Source: Eubacterium limosum
GTDB lineage: Bacteria; Bacillota; Clostridia; Eubacteriales; Eubacteriaceae
Length of the DNA stretch: 13,536 nucleotides
Direction: 5' to 3'
Assembly: GCA_959020865.1 (NCBI GenBank)
Contig: CAUEUD010000090.1
Coordinates: 1-13,536, forward strand
Shown: piece by piece, positions 1 through 6,328 of the stretch
How the letters are laid out: each line of letters starts with the position of its first letter
Position numbering within the stretch: position 1 is the stretch's first letter
Notes under the pieces: generated by a model
Databases searched by the model: none
Seen by the model: the letters and a program-made list of their open reading frames with translations, nothing else
Told to the model about the DNA's origin: nothing
Position numbers and translations under genes: made by a program

Positions 1-96
1 CGTACCGATCCGCCCGATCATAATATTATCCAGCAAACTCACGAAATTCGTAATTACTGATATTATACCCGACACATGTATCAAGCCTACAACCAT
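1..96 (-). CDS. MATE-family efflux transporter-like protein, N-terminal fragment running off the left edge
   Basis: From an ATG at 96-94 the minus strand is open to the window edge for 32 codons. The peptide is hydrophobic and ends with LLDNIMIGRIGT. That fits the end of the first transmembrane helix of MATE multidrug/cation antiporters, where a (V/L)D-(T/N)-x-M-x-G-x-(L/I)-G signature is usual. The start is uncertain. No Shine-Dalgarno sequence precedes this ATG, the proline common in this helix is missing, and the same frame stays open upstream to a TGA near 146-144 without a conventional start. The gene may therefore begin at a rare codon, be degenerate, or not be expressed. It lies 84 nt downstream of metH on the same strand. 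The family call rests on one short motif only. Confidence 0.45.
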   Translation of the reverse strand, partial: MVVGLIHVSGIISVITNFVSLLDNIMIGRIGT

Positions 97-180
97 GAAG
101 CTAAAAATTTTATGAATTAAGTAAACATAATGAAATCGCTTGTATCATTTTAATTCCGAATTGTTACAATCTTTACAAAT

Positions 181-2556
181 CTATTTTTCAAAAATACTCT
201 GAGCAATGTTAGCACCGGCTTTTGCATCTTTGCCGTAATAATCTGCTCCGATATCGGCCGCATACTCAGCGTTGAGCACTGCACCGCCGACCATTACAGC
301 CGTTTCCGGACAGTGTTCATGAATCTGGCTCACGGTCTCCGCCATATTTTTGACAGTTGTTGTCATCAGCGCGCTCAGGCCGACCAGCTGGATATTCTCC
401 TTTTTAACAGTCTCAACAATTCTTTCTGTCTCAACGTCCTTGCCAAGATCCAAGATTTCATAGCCGTAATTTTCCAGGATAACCTTCAGGATGTTTTTCC
501 CAATATCATGGACATCTCCCGAAACAGTAGCCAGTACAATCCGTCCCTTCATAATCTGTTCCTCAGCGCTGAGGTGGCTTTTGATGATCTCAAAGGATTT
601 CTGAACTGCCTCGGCGGCAAAAATAAGGTTTGGCAAAAAGGCTTCACCTGTCTCAAATTCCTCGCCTACCATATCGAGCCCGGGTATCAGATAGTTATTG
701 ACAATGGCCATCGGGTCCAGTGTCTTCAGAAGTTCTTCCGTTGCAGCGGCGGCCTCCTCCTTCATTCCCTCAACGACCATTGTTTTAAGATCGGGCAGTG
801 CTTCGCCTTTATCCTTGGCTATCGGGGCTGCTGATTTACTGTTATATTTTGTGACATATTGGATACAGCTTTCATCATAACCCCAAAGCCCTCTGAAGGA
901 GGTGACAGCATCCATCATTCCCTGGTCGGAAGGATTCATAATCGGGGTGTTTAAGCCTGCTGTAAAGGCCATGGTGAGAAAGGTGCGGTGCATCAGCTCT
1001 CGGTTTGGCAGTCCAAAGGAAATATTGCTGACGCCAAGCACTGTTGGAACCTGCAATTCTGAGTGAATCAGTTCAAGCGCTTTGATGGTTTCTTTCACCA
1101 TCTCCTGCTGGGCCGATGCGGTCAGAACCAGACAGTCGAGCAGCATATTCTTTTGGGGAACTCCCATAGACACTGCTTTATGAATGATTCTCTTCCCAAT
1201 GGCGAGACGATCCTCAGCCTTTTCAGGAATACCCTTTTCGTCCATGGTCAGTCCCAGAACGCAGGCGCCATATTTTCTGGCAATGGGCAGTATCCGCTCC
1301 ATAGAGCTCTGTTCCCCATTGACAGAGTTAATAATCGGCTTTCCATTATATTGCCGCAGCACCGCCTCAATGACCTCAGGGTCTGATGAGTCAATCTGCA
1401 GCGGCAAATCAACCAGATTGCTGACAGCCTCGACAGCCTTCAGCATCATTTCCTTTTCGTCAATATCTGGCAGCCCTAGATTGATGTCAAGAATGTGAGC
1501 CCCTTCTTTTTTCTGTTCGATGGCCAGCTTTTTAACAAGGGAAAGCTCTCCGCGGCGCAGCTCTTCCTTTAACGCCGCGTTTGTCGTTGGGTTAATGCAC
1601 TCTCCGATGATGCGGATATCCTGCCCCAGCTCAACAGTTCTGGTCCCTGTTGCCACAAGTGTCTGCTGTTTCTCAGGCGCTAAATTCCCGAGCTCCGGAA
1701 GCGGAGAAGCTTTTGTGACATCAATGGTCTTTTGGATATATTCCGGGGTTGTCCCACAGCACCCGCCCAGCACAGATGCTCCTTTTTGAGCGATTTCCGC
1801 CATATAAGCGGCAAATTCGTCCGACGTTATATCATAGAAGGTTTTTCCGTCCGACACCCGCGGAAGGCCCGCATTTGGCTGAACAACCACTGGAACCGAC
1901 GCATACTTAAGCAGCGTATCAATAACCGGCATCATTTTATCCGGACCGGTAGAGCAGTTGATCCCGATGGCATCTACTCCCAAAGCTTCAAGTATGGTCA
2001 CAACGGTCTGGGGATCGGAGCCTGTGAGCGTGCGCCCATTTTCCTCAAAGGTCATTGAGGCGATTACCGGCAAATCGCTGTGCTCTTTTGCCGCCAGAAC
2101 AGCTGCCTTCATTTCATAGATATCGGTCACAGTTTCAATCAGCAGCACATCCGCCCCTGCCGAAGCCCCGATTTCGACCATCTGCGCAAAATAATGATAC
2201 GCTTCGTCAAAGCTGATGTCCCCAAGGGAACCGATCAGAGCGCCCAGAGGACCGATATCCAGGGCGACATAGTCAGGCCTCAGTTCTTTTGCCAGCTTCA
2301 CGGCCGCTGTAATGATCGCTTTCTGATCATATTCTGTATTGTTTAGTTTATAGCCGTTTGCTCCAAAGGTACAGGTCGTAATGATATCTGACCCGGCTTC
2401 AAGATAGGCTCTGTAGATGTCCTGAATAATCTCAGGGTGTGTTAGCGTCAGGGCCTCTGGCACAGGACCGATATTTTCAAGCCTTGCCTGAAGCAGGCTG
2501 CCCATGGCGCCGTCAAGATAAAGTCGTTTTGTTTTTAATGCTTCTGTAAATTTCAT
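181..2556 (-). CDS. metH: Cobalamin-dependent methionine synthase without the AdoMet reactivation domain
   Basis: This cytosolic enzyme of about 791 residues transfers a methyl group from methyltetrahydrofolate through a corrinoid to homocysteine, making methionine. Residues 1 to about 290 form the homocysteine S-methyltransferase barrel, starting LYLDGAMGSLLQ, with the zinc-binding cysteines in GINC (Cys201) and GGCCG (Cys266-267). About 310 to 575 is the pterin-binding domain (IIGECINPTTN, HILDINLG). About 590 to 791 holds the corrinoid cap and Rossmann domains, with the DxHxxG motif GDVHDIGKN and axial His683. The roughly 330-residue activation domain of E. coli MetH (1227 residues) is absent, so an unlinked reactivase is needed. 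I chose the ATG at 2556 because GAGG precedes it. A longer frame back to 2613 would overlap the upstream gene. It is the last gene of the SAM-riboswitch operon, 10 nt after the UPF0280 stop. I see no clear terminator after it. Confidence 0.95.
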   Translation of the reverse strand: MKFTEALKTKRLYLDGAMGSLLQARLENIGPVPEALTLTHPEIIQDIYRAYLEAGSDIITTCTFGANGYKLNNTEYDQKAIITAAVKLAKELRPDYVALDIGPLGALIGSLGDISFDEAYHYFAQMVEIGASAGADVLLIETVTDIYEMKAAVLAAKEHSDLPVIASMTFEENGRTLTGSDPQTVVTILEALGVDAIGINCSTGPDKMMPVIDTLLKYASVPVVVQPNAGLPRVSDGKTFYDITSDEFAAYMAEIAQKGASVLGGCCGTTPEYIQKTIDVTKASPLPELGNLAPEKQQTLVATGTRTVELGQDIRIIGECINPTTNAALKEELRRGELSLVKKLAIEQKKEGAHILDINLGLPDIDEKEMMLKAVEAVSNLVDLPLQIDSSDPEVIEAVLRQYNGKPIINSVNGEQSSMERILPIARKYGACVLGLTMDEKGIPEKAEDRLAIGKRIIHKAVSMGVPQKNMLLDCLVLTASAQQEMVKETIKALELIHSELQVPTVLGVSNISFGLPNRELMHRTFLTMAFTAGLNTPIMNPSDQGMMDAVTSFRGLWGYDESCIQYVTKYNSKSAAPIAKDKGEALPDLKTMVVEGMKEEAAAATEELLKTLDPMAIVNNYLIPGLDMVGEEFETGEAFLPNLIFAAEAVQKSFEIIKSHLSAEEQIMKGRIVLATVSGDVHDIGKNILKVILENYGYEILDLGKDVETERIVETVKKENIQLVGLSALMTTTVKNMAETVSQIHEHCPETAVMVGGAVLNAEYAADIGADYYGKDAKAGANIAQSIFEK

Positions 2557-2566
2557 AGTCCTCACT

Positions 2567-3280
2567 TTAGTCCAATTCAATTTCTCCCCATGCGCCCATC
2601 CGGTTGTCAACAATGATCAGAACACCCTTGATGCCAGCGATACCTTTTATCCACTCGATGGCACTGCCGATATCCTCGTGGGTTCTGACCCGGTTTCCCA
2701 GAGCTGTGGCCGCAGCGTCAGAAAGATAGACGTCCTCGCTGATGACAGTGGCGGCGTCTGCCTTTCCAAAGCTGAGTGAATGTCCAACGGTGCCTGAAGA
2801 GGTACAAATTCCTATGGGATGGGAGGCTGGCTTTATTTTTAATGCCAGATCTTTAAAAGCAGAGCGGCCCGCATCGATGGCGACCCGCCGAAGCTTATCC
2901 GTCTTTATAAACAAGTCACCGCCGTTTTCGACGATGACTTCTTTGCTCTGTTTTAAAAGCACCCCTCCAACACTGGCTGAGACAGCTCCCGCCACAGCCG
3001 CCATCGGACCGACGCCCACAGCGGCGGCGGCAGTTTTCATGCGTTTGATCATTGTCGGATCACGCTGCAAAACCGGTATCGGTTCAAGCGATGTAAAGAA
3101 CTCAGGCACTGCCCTTCCATAATTTTCCAGTATTTTTCGGGTTTCGTGAACCTGACGCCGCATCAAATCAGTCTGGTCTGTCTCAGACGCGATCAGAAGA
3201 TCTGTTTCATATTCCACAACGCGGTAATAAACCAGGCCATCAGCCTGCATTTTATCCCGATAAACACGTTTTTCGTACAT
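2567..3280 (-). CDS. UPF0280 / COG2122 family protein (ApbE-like) of the homocysteine operon
   Basis: This 237-residue protein starts MYEKRVYRDKM and has the glycine-rich blocks typical of UPF0280: GPMAAVAGAVSASVGG, ENGGDLFIKT and HPIGICTSSGTVGHSLSFGKADAATV. The family is distantly related to ApbE, the FMN transferase/thiamine-associated family. Its own biochemical activity is not established. COG2122 genes co-occur with COG1900 and NIL-ferredoxin genes, and in Methanosarcina work on anaerobic homocysteine formation the three were linked to sulfur incorporation into homocysteine. Here it sits between the NIL-ferredoxin (4 nt gap) and metH (10 nt gap), so translation is probably coupled. AGGA overlaps the preceding stop codon as its ribosome binding site. 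A role in flavin handling or electron transfer for the synthase is inference. Confidence 0.88.
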   Translation of the reverse strand: MYEKRVYRDKMQADGLVYYRVVEYETDLLIASETDQTDLMRRQVHETRKILENYGRAVPEFFTSLEPIPVLQRDPTMIKRMKTAAAAVGVGPMAAVAGAVSASVGGVLLKQSKEVIVENGGDLFIKTDKLRRVAIDAGRSAFKDLALKIKPASHPIGICTSSGTVGHSLSFGKADAATVISEDVYLSDAAATALGNRVRTHEDIGSAIEWIKGIAGIKGVLIIVDNRMGAWGEIELD

Positions 3281-3284
3281 TGTC

Positions 3285-3686
3285 CTAAATAAGGGTATGG
3301 ATTGCGCGGACCGGGCAGGCTTTAATACAAAGTGCGCATTCCAGACATTTTTCCGGATGATAGGTCAGAACCCAGTTCTCATCCATTTCCAAAGCCCCCA
3401 CAACACAGGCCGCAGTGCAAGCGCCGCAGTCTACACAGCGGTCCTTATCCACCTCAATGACAGAGACGACATCTTTAACGTCAACGCCGCTCTTTTTAAT
3501 AAAGGCGATCCCCTTCTCAATGTTATCCTCTGAGCCAGAAACTTCAAAAAGCAAGGTGCCATTCACATCATCATCGACAAAAGCCTTTAAAATGTTCAAC
3601 TGCAAATCATAATCCCGGATCAGCTGGCTTGCAATGGGTTTGCCGGTTGCTTCTTTTGGGAAGTTTAAAACAATTTTCTTTACCAT
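3285..3686 (-). CDS. NIL domain plus 2x[4Fe-4S] ferredoxin, partner of homocysteine synthase
   Basis: This 133-residue protein has two parts. Residues 1 to about 75 are an NIL domain, the small fold found at the C-terminus of MetN-type methionine importers, where it binds methionine. Residues 80 to 133 are a bacterial two-cluster ferredoxin with C84-x2-C-x2-C-x3-C94-V and C114-x2-C-x2-C-x3-C124-P. The same fusion (MA1822 type) pairs with COG1900 proteins in methanogens and sulfate reducers and is thought to deliver electrons or sulfur for homocysteine formation. Its ATG overlaps the stop of the upstream gene in TAATG, and a GGGGG-containing ribosome binding site precedes it. That points to translational coupling and a stable stoichiometry with the synthase. 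Confidence 0.92.
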   Translation of the reverse strand: MVKKIVLNFPKEATGKPIASQLIRDYDLQLNILKAFVDDDVNGTLLFEVSGSEDNIEKGIAFIKKSGVDVKDVVSVIEVDKDRCVDCGACTAACVVGALEMDENWVLTYHPEKCLECALCIKACPVRAIHTLI

Positions 3687-4846
3687 TATTTGTTTCCCCC
3701 TTCTCTTATTTTCAGGCTGTTAAGCGTGTTGTTGACCGGAAATTTCATTACAGGTTCCTGGAGGAAAAACGCACCTTTTTTGATCCAACCAGTCAGTTTA
3801 TCTGCAATGGTCCTTGCTTTTGTAAGGCTGGAGAGCGGTGAGGTCCGGATCTTTTTCCCGTCGATTTCGACAGATCCGCTGCGCAGCTCTGCATAGCTGA
3901 CCTTTTTAATGACTGGCCGGTCTTTATCGCTGTAGTCCATGATATTTGTATGGAGCTCTGCGTCGGTTACTGAGACAAACTGCATCATTTCTTCATCTAA
4001 GATCGGAATTGGAATCCCAATCCCCACAAACATGGATACCCCATAGCGTTCAAAAACAGCGGGCTGAATGTACTTTGTGCTCATCTCACGCATTTCACCC
4101 ATGACAGCCAGTGTCCCTGCTCCGCCCAGAGGATAGCCCTTTTCATCCCGGGCACAGCCTGAATTAAACTGAGTCCCCATCCATGAGACATAGCCCTGAG
4201 CGCCGGCTAAGAAAATGCGCGTACCCATACCGATGGTTTTATACAGAGGATCATTCAGTAATGGACTGAGGGCCCCGGCAGTACTATAGGTGATATTGCC
4301 CATATTGGGGTGTAAAATTCCCATATAAGTGTAGATACGTTTTTTTGAAGTATTGATGGCCGCATTATAGTTCTGATAGCAGTTTCTCGGATTGTAAAGG
4401 TAGGCTTCGTTCATGTCCTTCAGCCCTACCCAGGTATCGATTTCCTTTCTCGGATAACAGTCTGTCCCTGGCGAGGTGGCTTGGAGATGTACTTCCTTAC
4501 CGTCAATCAAATCGCAGATAACGTGTGCGCCGCCATATTCTGCGCCTTTATCTGAAGATGGCTGTGTCGCTCCAATGTAGGTATCGACAGCCGCCAGTCC
4601 GCCGTATGCTTCAACATTGTTCAACTCAATCTCTGCCATGCGGATCGGCGGATCGGCGTGTCCAAAATTTAAAAAGGCGCCGGATGAGCACATGGGCCCA
4701 AAGGTAGCAGTTGTGACGACATCCACATACTCTGCCGCTTCTTTTGTTCCGCGTTCCTTAACAATATCAATAACTTCTTCGGCTGTGACAATGACAGCCT
4801 CGCCTCTGGCGATTTTCTCATTAATTTCCTGATAGGTCTTTGGCAT
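3686..4846 (-). CDS. hcyS: Homocysteine synthase, COG1900/DUF39 family (L-aspartate semialdehyde sulfurtransferase)
   Basis: This 386-residue protein of the COG1900/DUF39 family (MA1821 type) makes homocysteine from aspartate semialdehyde and a sulfur donor, bypassing O-acetyl- or O-succinyl-homoserine. Conserved blocks are TTATFGPMCSSGAFLNFGH with Cys53, SPGTDCYPRKEID with Cys130, YSTAGALSPLLNDP, GAQGYVSWMGTQFN and GAGTLAVMGEMREMS. By position Cys53 and Cys130 match the two conserved cysteines discussed for the methanogen homologue. I chose the ATG at 4846 (MPKTYQEINEK) because AAGGAG lies just upstream. The open frame continues to 4999 only by reading through the riboswitch. It is the first gene of the operon, 21 nt after the riboswitch terminator, and the following NIL-ferredoxin overlaps its stop by one base. 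SAM should repress it. Confidence 0.92.
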   Translation of the reverse strand: MPKTYQEINEKIARGEAVIVTAEEVIDIVKERGTKEAAEYVDVVTTATFGPMCSSGAFLNFGHADPPIRMAEIELNNVEAYGGLAAVDTYIGATQPSSDKGAEYGGAHVICDLIDGKEVHLQATSPGTDCYPRKEIDTWVGLKDMNEAYLYNPRNCYQNYNAAINTSKKRIYTYMGILHPNMGNITYSTAGALSPLLNDPLYKTIGMGTRIFLAGAQGYVSWMGTQFNSGCARDEKGYPLGGAGTLAVMGEMREMSTKYIQPAVFERYGVSMFVGIGIPIPILDEEMMQFVSVTDAELHTNIMDYSDKDRPVIKKVSYAELRSGSVEIDGKKIRTSPLSSLTKARTIADKLTGWIKKGAFFLQEPVMKFPVNNTLNSLKIREGGNK

Positions 4847-4867
4847 ATTTACTCCTTCTCTTTCTAT

Positions 4868-4900
4868 AAAAAAACTCATTTTCACCAAATGAAAATGAGT
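4868..4900 (-). terminator. Rho-independent terminator of the SAM riboswitch
   Basis: On the minus strand ACTCATTTTC (4900-4891) pairs with GAAAATGAGT (4883-4874) around a 7-nt loop. A run of T follows (4873-4868). It lies between the S-box aptamer and hcyS, as expected for a transcription-terminating SAM switch. Confidence 0.93.
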
Positions 4901-5009
4901 CTGCTTTAGATTATCTTTCATTTCATGAAAAGAAATGCTGGATTTGGCACCACACTTACGCAGGTTGCCGGGCTTCATTGGGCCAGTTCCCTCTACCACT
5001 CTTGATAAT
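4868..5009 (-). promoter_or_regulatory. SAM-I riboswitch (S-box leader) with expression platform
   Basis: Read on the minus strand, the aptamer starts ATTATCAAGAGTGG, continues GAGGGAACTGGCCC and AATGAAGCCCGGCAACC, and later has GGTGCCAAATCC. These are the conserved S-box blocks in the right order, including the kink-turn and the SAM-binding core. P1 is closed by ATTATC (5009-5004) with GATAAT (4915-4910). An intrinsic terminator follows. High S-adenosylmethionine should stabilise P1 and allow termination, shutting off the homocysteine/methionine operon. Low SAM should permit read-through into hcyS. Confidence 0.96.
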
Positions 5010-5037
5010 TCGGTTATTCAATTGTACGCTGTATATT

Positions 5038-5066
5038 AGTATAGCAAAAAACAAATTTAAATGCAA
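5038..5066 (-). promoter_or_regulatory. Promoter of the SAM-riboswitch operon
   Basis: On the minus strand there is TTGCAT at 5066-5061, a 17-nt spacer and TATACT at 5043-5038, with an upstream TG giving an extended -10. Transcription should begin near 5031, about 20 nt before the riboswitch P1 stem. Confidence 0.75.
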
Positions 5067-5130
5067 TCACGATTTACAATTCATTTTCTGGTATTTGTTT
5101 TTTCAATAAACAACCTCTTAAATAAATGCA

Positions 5131-5155
5131 GGTACACGCCAAAACGGCGTATACC
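5131..5155 (-). terminator. Hairpin after prfB, probable terminator
   Basis: GGTATACGCC (5155-5146) pairs with GGCGTGTACC (5140-5131) over 10 pairs with one G-U and a 5-nt loop. It lies 54 nt after the prfB stop. The following sequence is AT-rich but has no clean U-tract on either strand, so termination may be partial. The rest of 5044-5208 holds no gene that I can see. Confidence 0.55.
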
Positions 5156-5208
5156 GCAATATATAGTGTTTTATTTCTTTTTTAATTCTATTTCGTCCAT
5201 ATCTTGTT

Positions 5209-6310
5209 TTACTGCTGTGCGGCGGTCTGCTGGAGATAAGCATTCATAAACTGGTCTAAGTCACCATCCATGACCGACTGAATATTGCCGACTTCCACAT
5301 TGGTACGGTGATCCTTAACCATATTATATGGGTGGAACACATAAGAACGAATCTGCGATCCCCAGGCAATCTGGCTATAATCGCCCACAACATCATCCAG
5401 CTTTTCTTTCTGTTCCTGCTCCATGATCTCCACCAGCTTACCCTTGAGCATGTTCATCGCTACCTCTTTATTCTGATGCTGGGAGCGCTCGTTCTGGCAC
5501 TGCACAACAACACCAGTCGGAATATGGGTAATCCGGATAGCCGATGAGGTTTTATTGACATGCTGGCCGCCTGCGCCGCTTGCGCGGTAGGTATCCACAC
5601 GGATATCATCCGGGTTGATTTCAATTTCCACACTGTCATCAACCTCTGGTGTAACATCCAGAGATGCGAAGGAAGTATGCCGGCGCCCTGAAGAGTCAAA
5701 GGGTGAGATGCGGACCAGACGGTGGACACCTCTCTCTGTTTTCAGATAGCCATAGGCGTTAATGCCTTCGATAAGCAATGTGGCACTTTTGATACCGGCA
5801 ACATCCCCGGGCTGTAAATCAAGCGATTTAACCTTAAAGCCTTTACGCTCTGCCCAACGGGTATACATTCTGAGCAGCATTTCCGCCCAATCCTGGGATT
5901 CAGTACCGCCGGCGCCCGGGTGCAGTGAGATAATGGCGTTATTGCTGTCATACTCACCGGACAGGAGGGTTTCCAGCTTGAATTTCTCAAGCTCTTTTCC
6001 AAAAGCCTCAATGGTATCTGGGAGCTCGTCCATTTCCTCTCCCTCATCGATCAGTTCAAACATGACGAGGATATCGTCAAGATTATCCTTGAGCTTATCG
6101 TACTCACCTTTTTTCTGGCGCAGGATTTTCAGCTCCTTCAAAACCTTCTGGGCTTTTTGCTGATCGCTCCAGAACTCTGGTGATTCGGTCTGGGCGTTCA
6201 GTACTTCTATTCTTTCACTGACAGCTGGTAAGTCAAAGTGAATCCCTCAAATCCGTCAGTTCTTTTTCCTTTTCATTGACACTCTGTCTACATTCATAGA
6301 GATCAATCAC
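5209..6310 (-). CDS. prfB: Peptide chain release factor 2, made by programmed +1 frameshift
   Basis: RF2 reads the stop codons UGA and UAA and triggers peptide release on the ribosome. The coding sequence is two joined segments: 6310-6236 (GTG start, 25 codons ending CTT) and 6234-5209, skipping T6235. The product is 366 residues, the normal RF2 length. Frame zero reads VIDLYECRQSVNEKEKELTD then LRDSL and hits TGA at 6235-6233. After the shift the frame continues DLPAVSERIEVL and SPEFWSDQQKAQKVLKEL. The SPF stop-codon recognition motif is at about 202-204 and the catalytic GGQ at 247-249, as in E. coli RF2. The GTG start has AAGGA 9 nt upstream, and the two nearby ATGs run straight into stops. 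prfB follows secA after 18 nt and is probably cotranscribed with it. Low RF2 slows termination at the internal UGA and favours the shift, so expression is self-regulated. Confidence 0.96.
6232..6249 (-). promoter_or_regulatory. prfB: prfB +1 programmed ribosomal frameshift site
   Basis: On the minus strand the segment reads GAGGGATTCACTTTGACT. It contains the slip codon CTT at 6238-6236, the in-frame stop TGA at 6235-6233 and the following C that weakens termination. AGGG lies 5 nt upstream of CTT and resembles the internal Shine-Dalgarno stimulator of known prfB sites, although it is shorter than the E. coli AGGGGG. Confidence 0.93.
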
Positions 6311-6328
6311 GACATCACATCCTTACTT

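Noticed and set aside
1..120. Plus-strand reading frame open for 19 codons to a TGA at 58-60 and then 19 more to TAA at 118-120
   Set aside because: It is too short to be significant in AT-rich DNA, has no start in the window, and overlaps the better-supported minus-strand MATE-like peptide.
313..834. 173-codon plus-strand ORF inside metH
   Set aside because: It is antisense to a clearly conserved enzyme and its Cys/His/Leu-rich product has no family resemblance, so it is a shadow of metH codon usage.
4847..4999. N-terminal extension of hcyS to 4999
   Set aside because: It would translate the SAM riboswitch and its terminator, and the strong ribosome binding site is at the internal ATG 4846.
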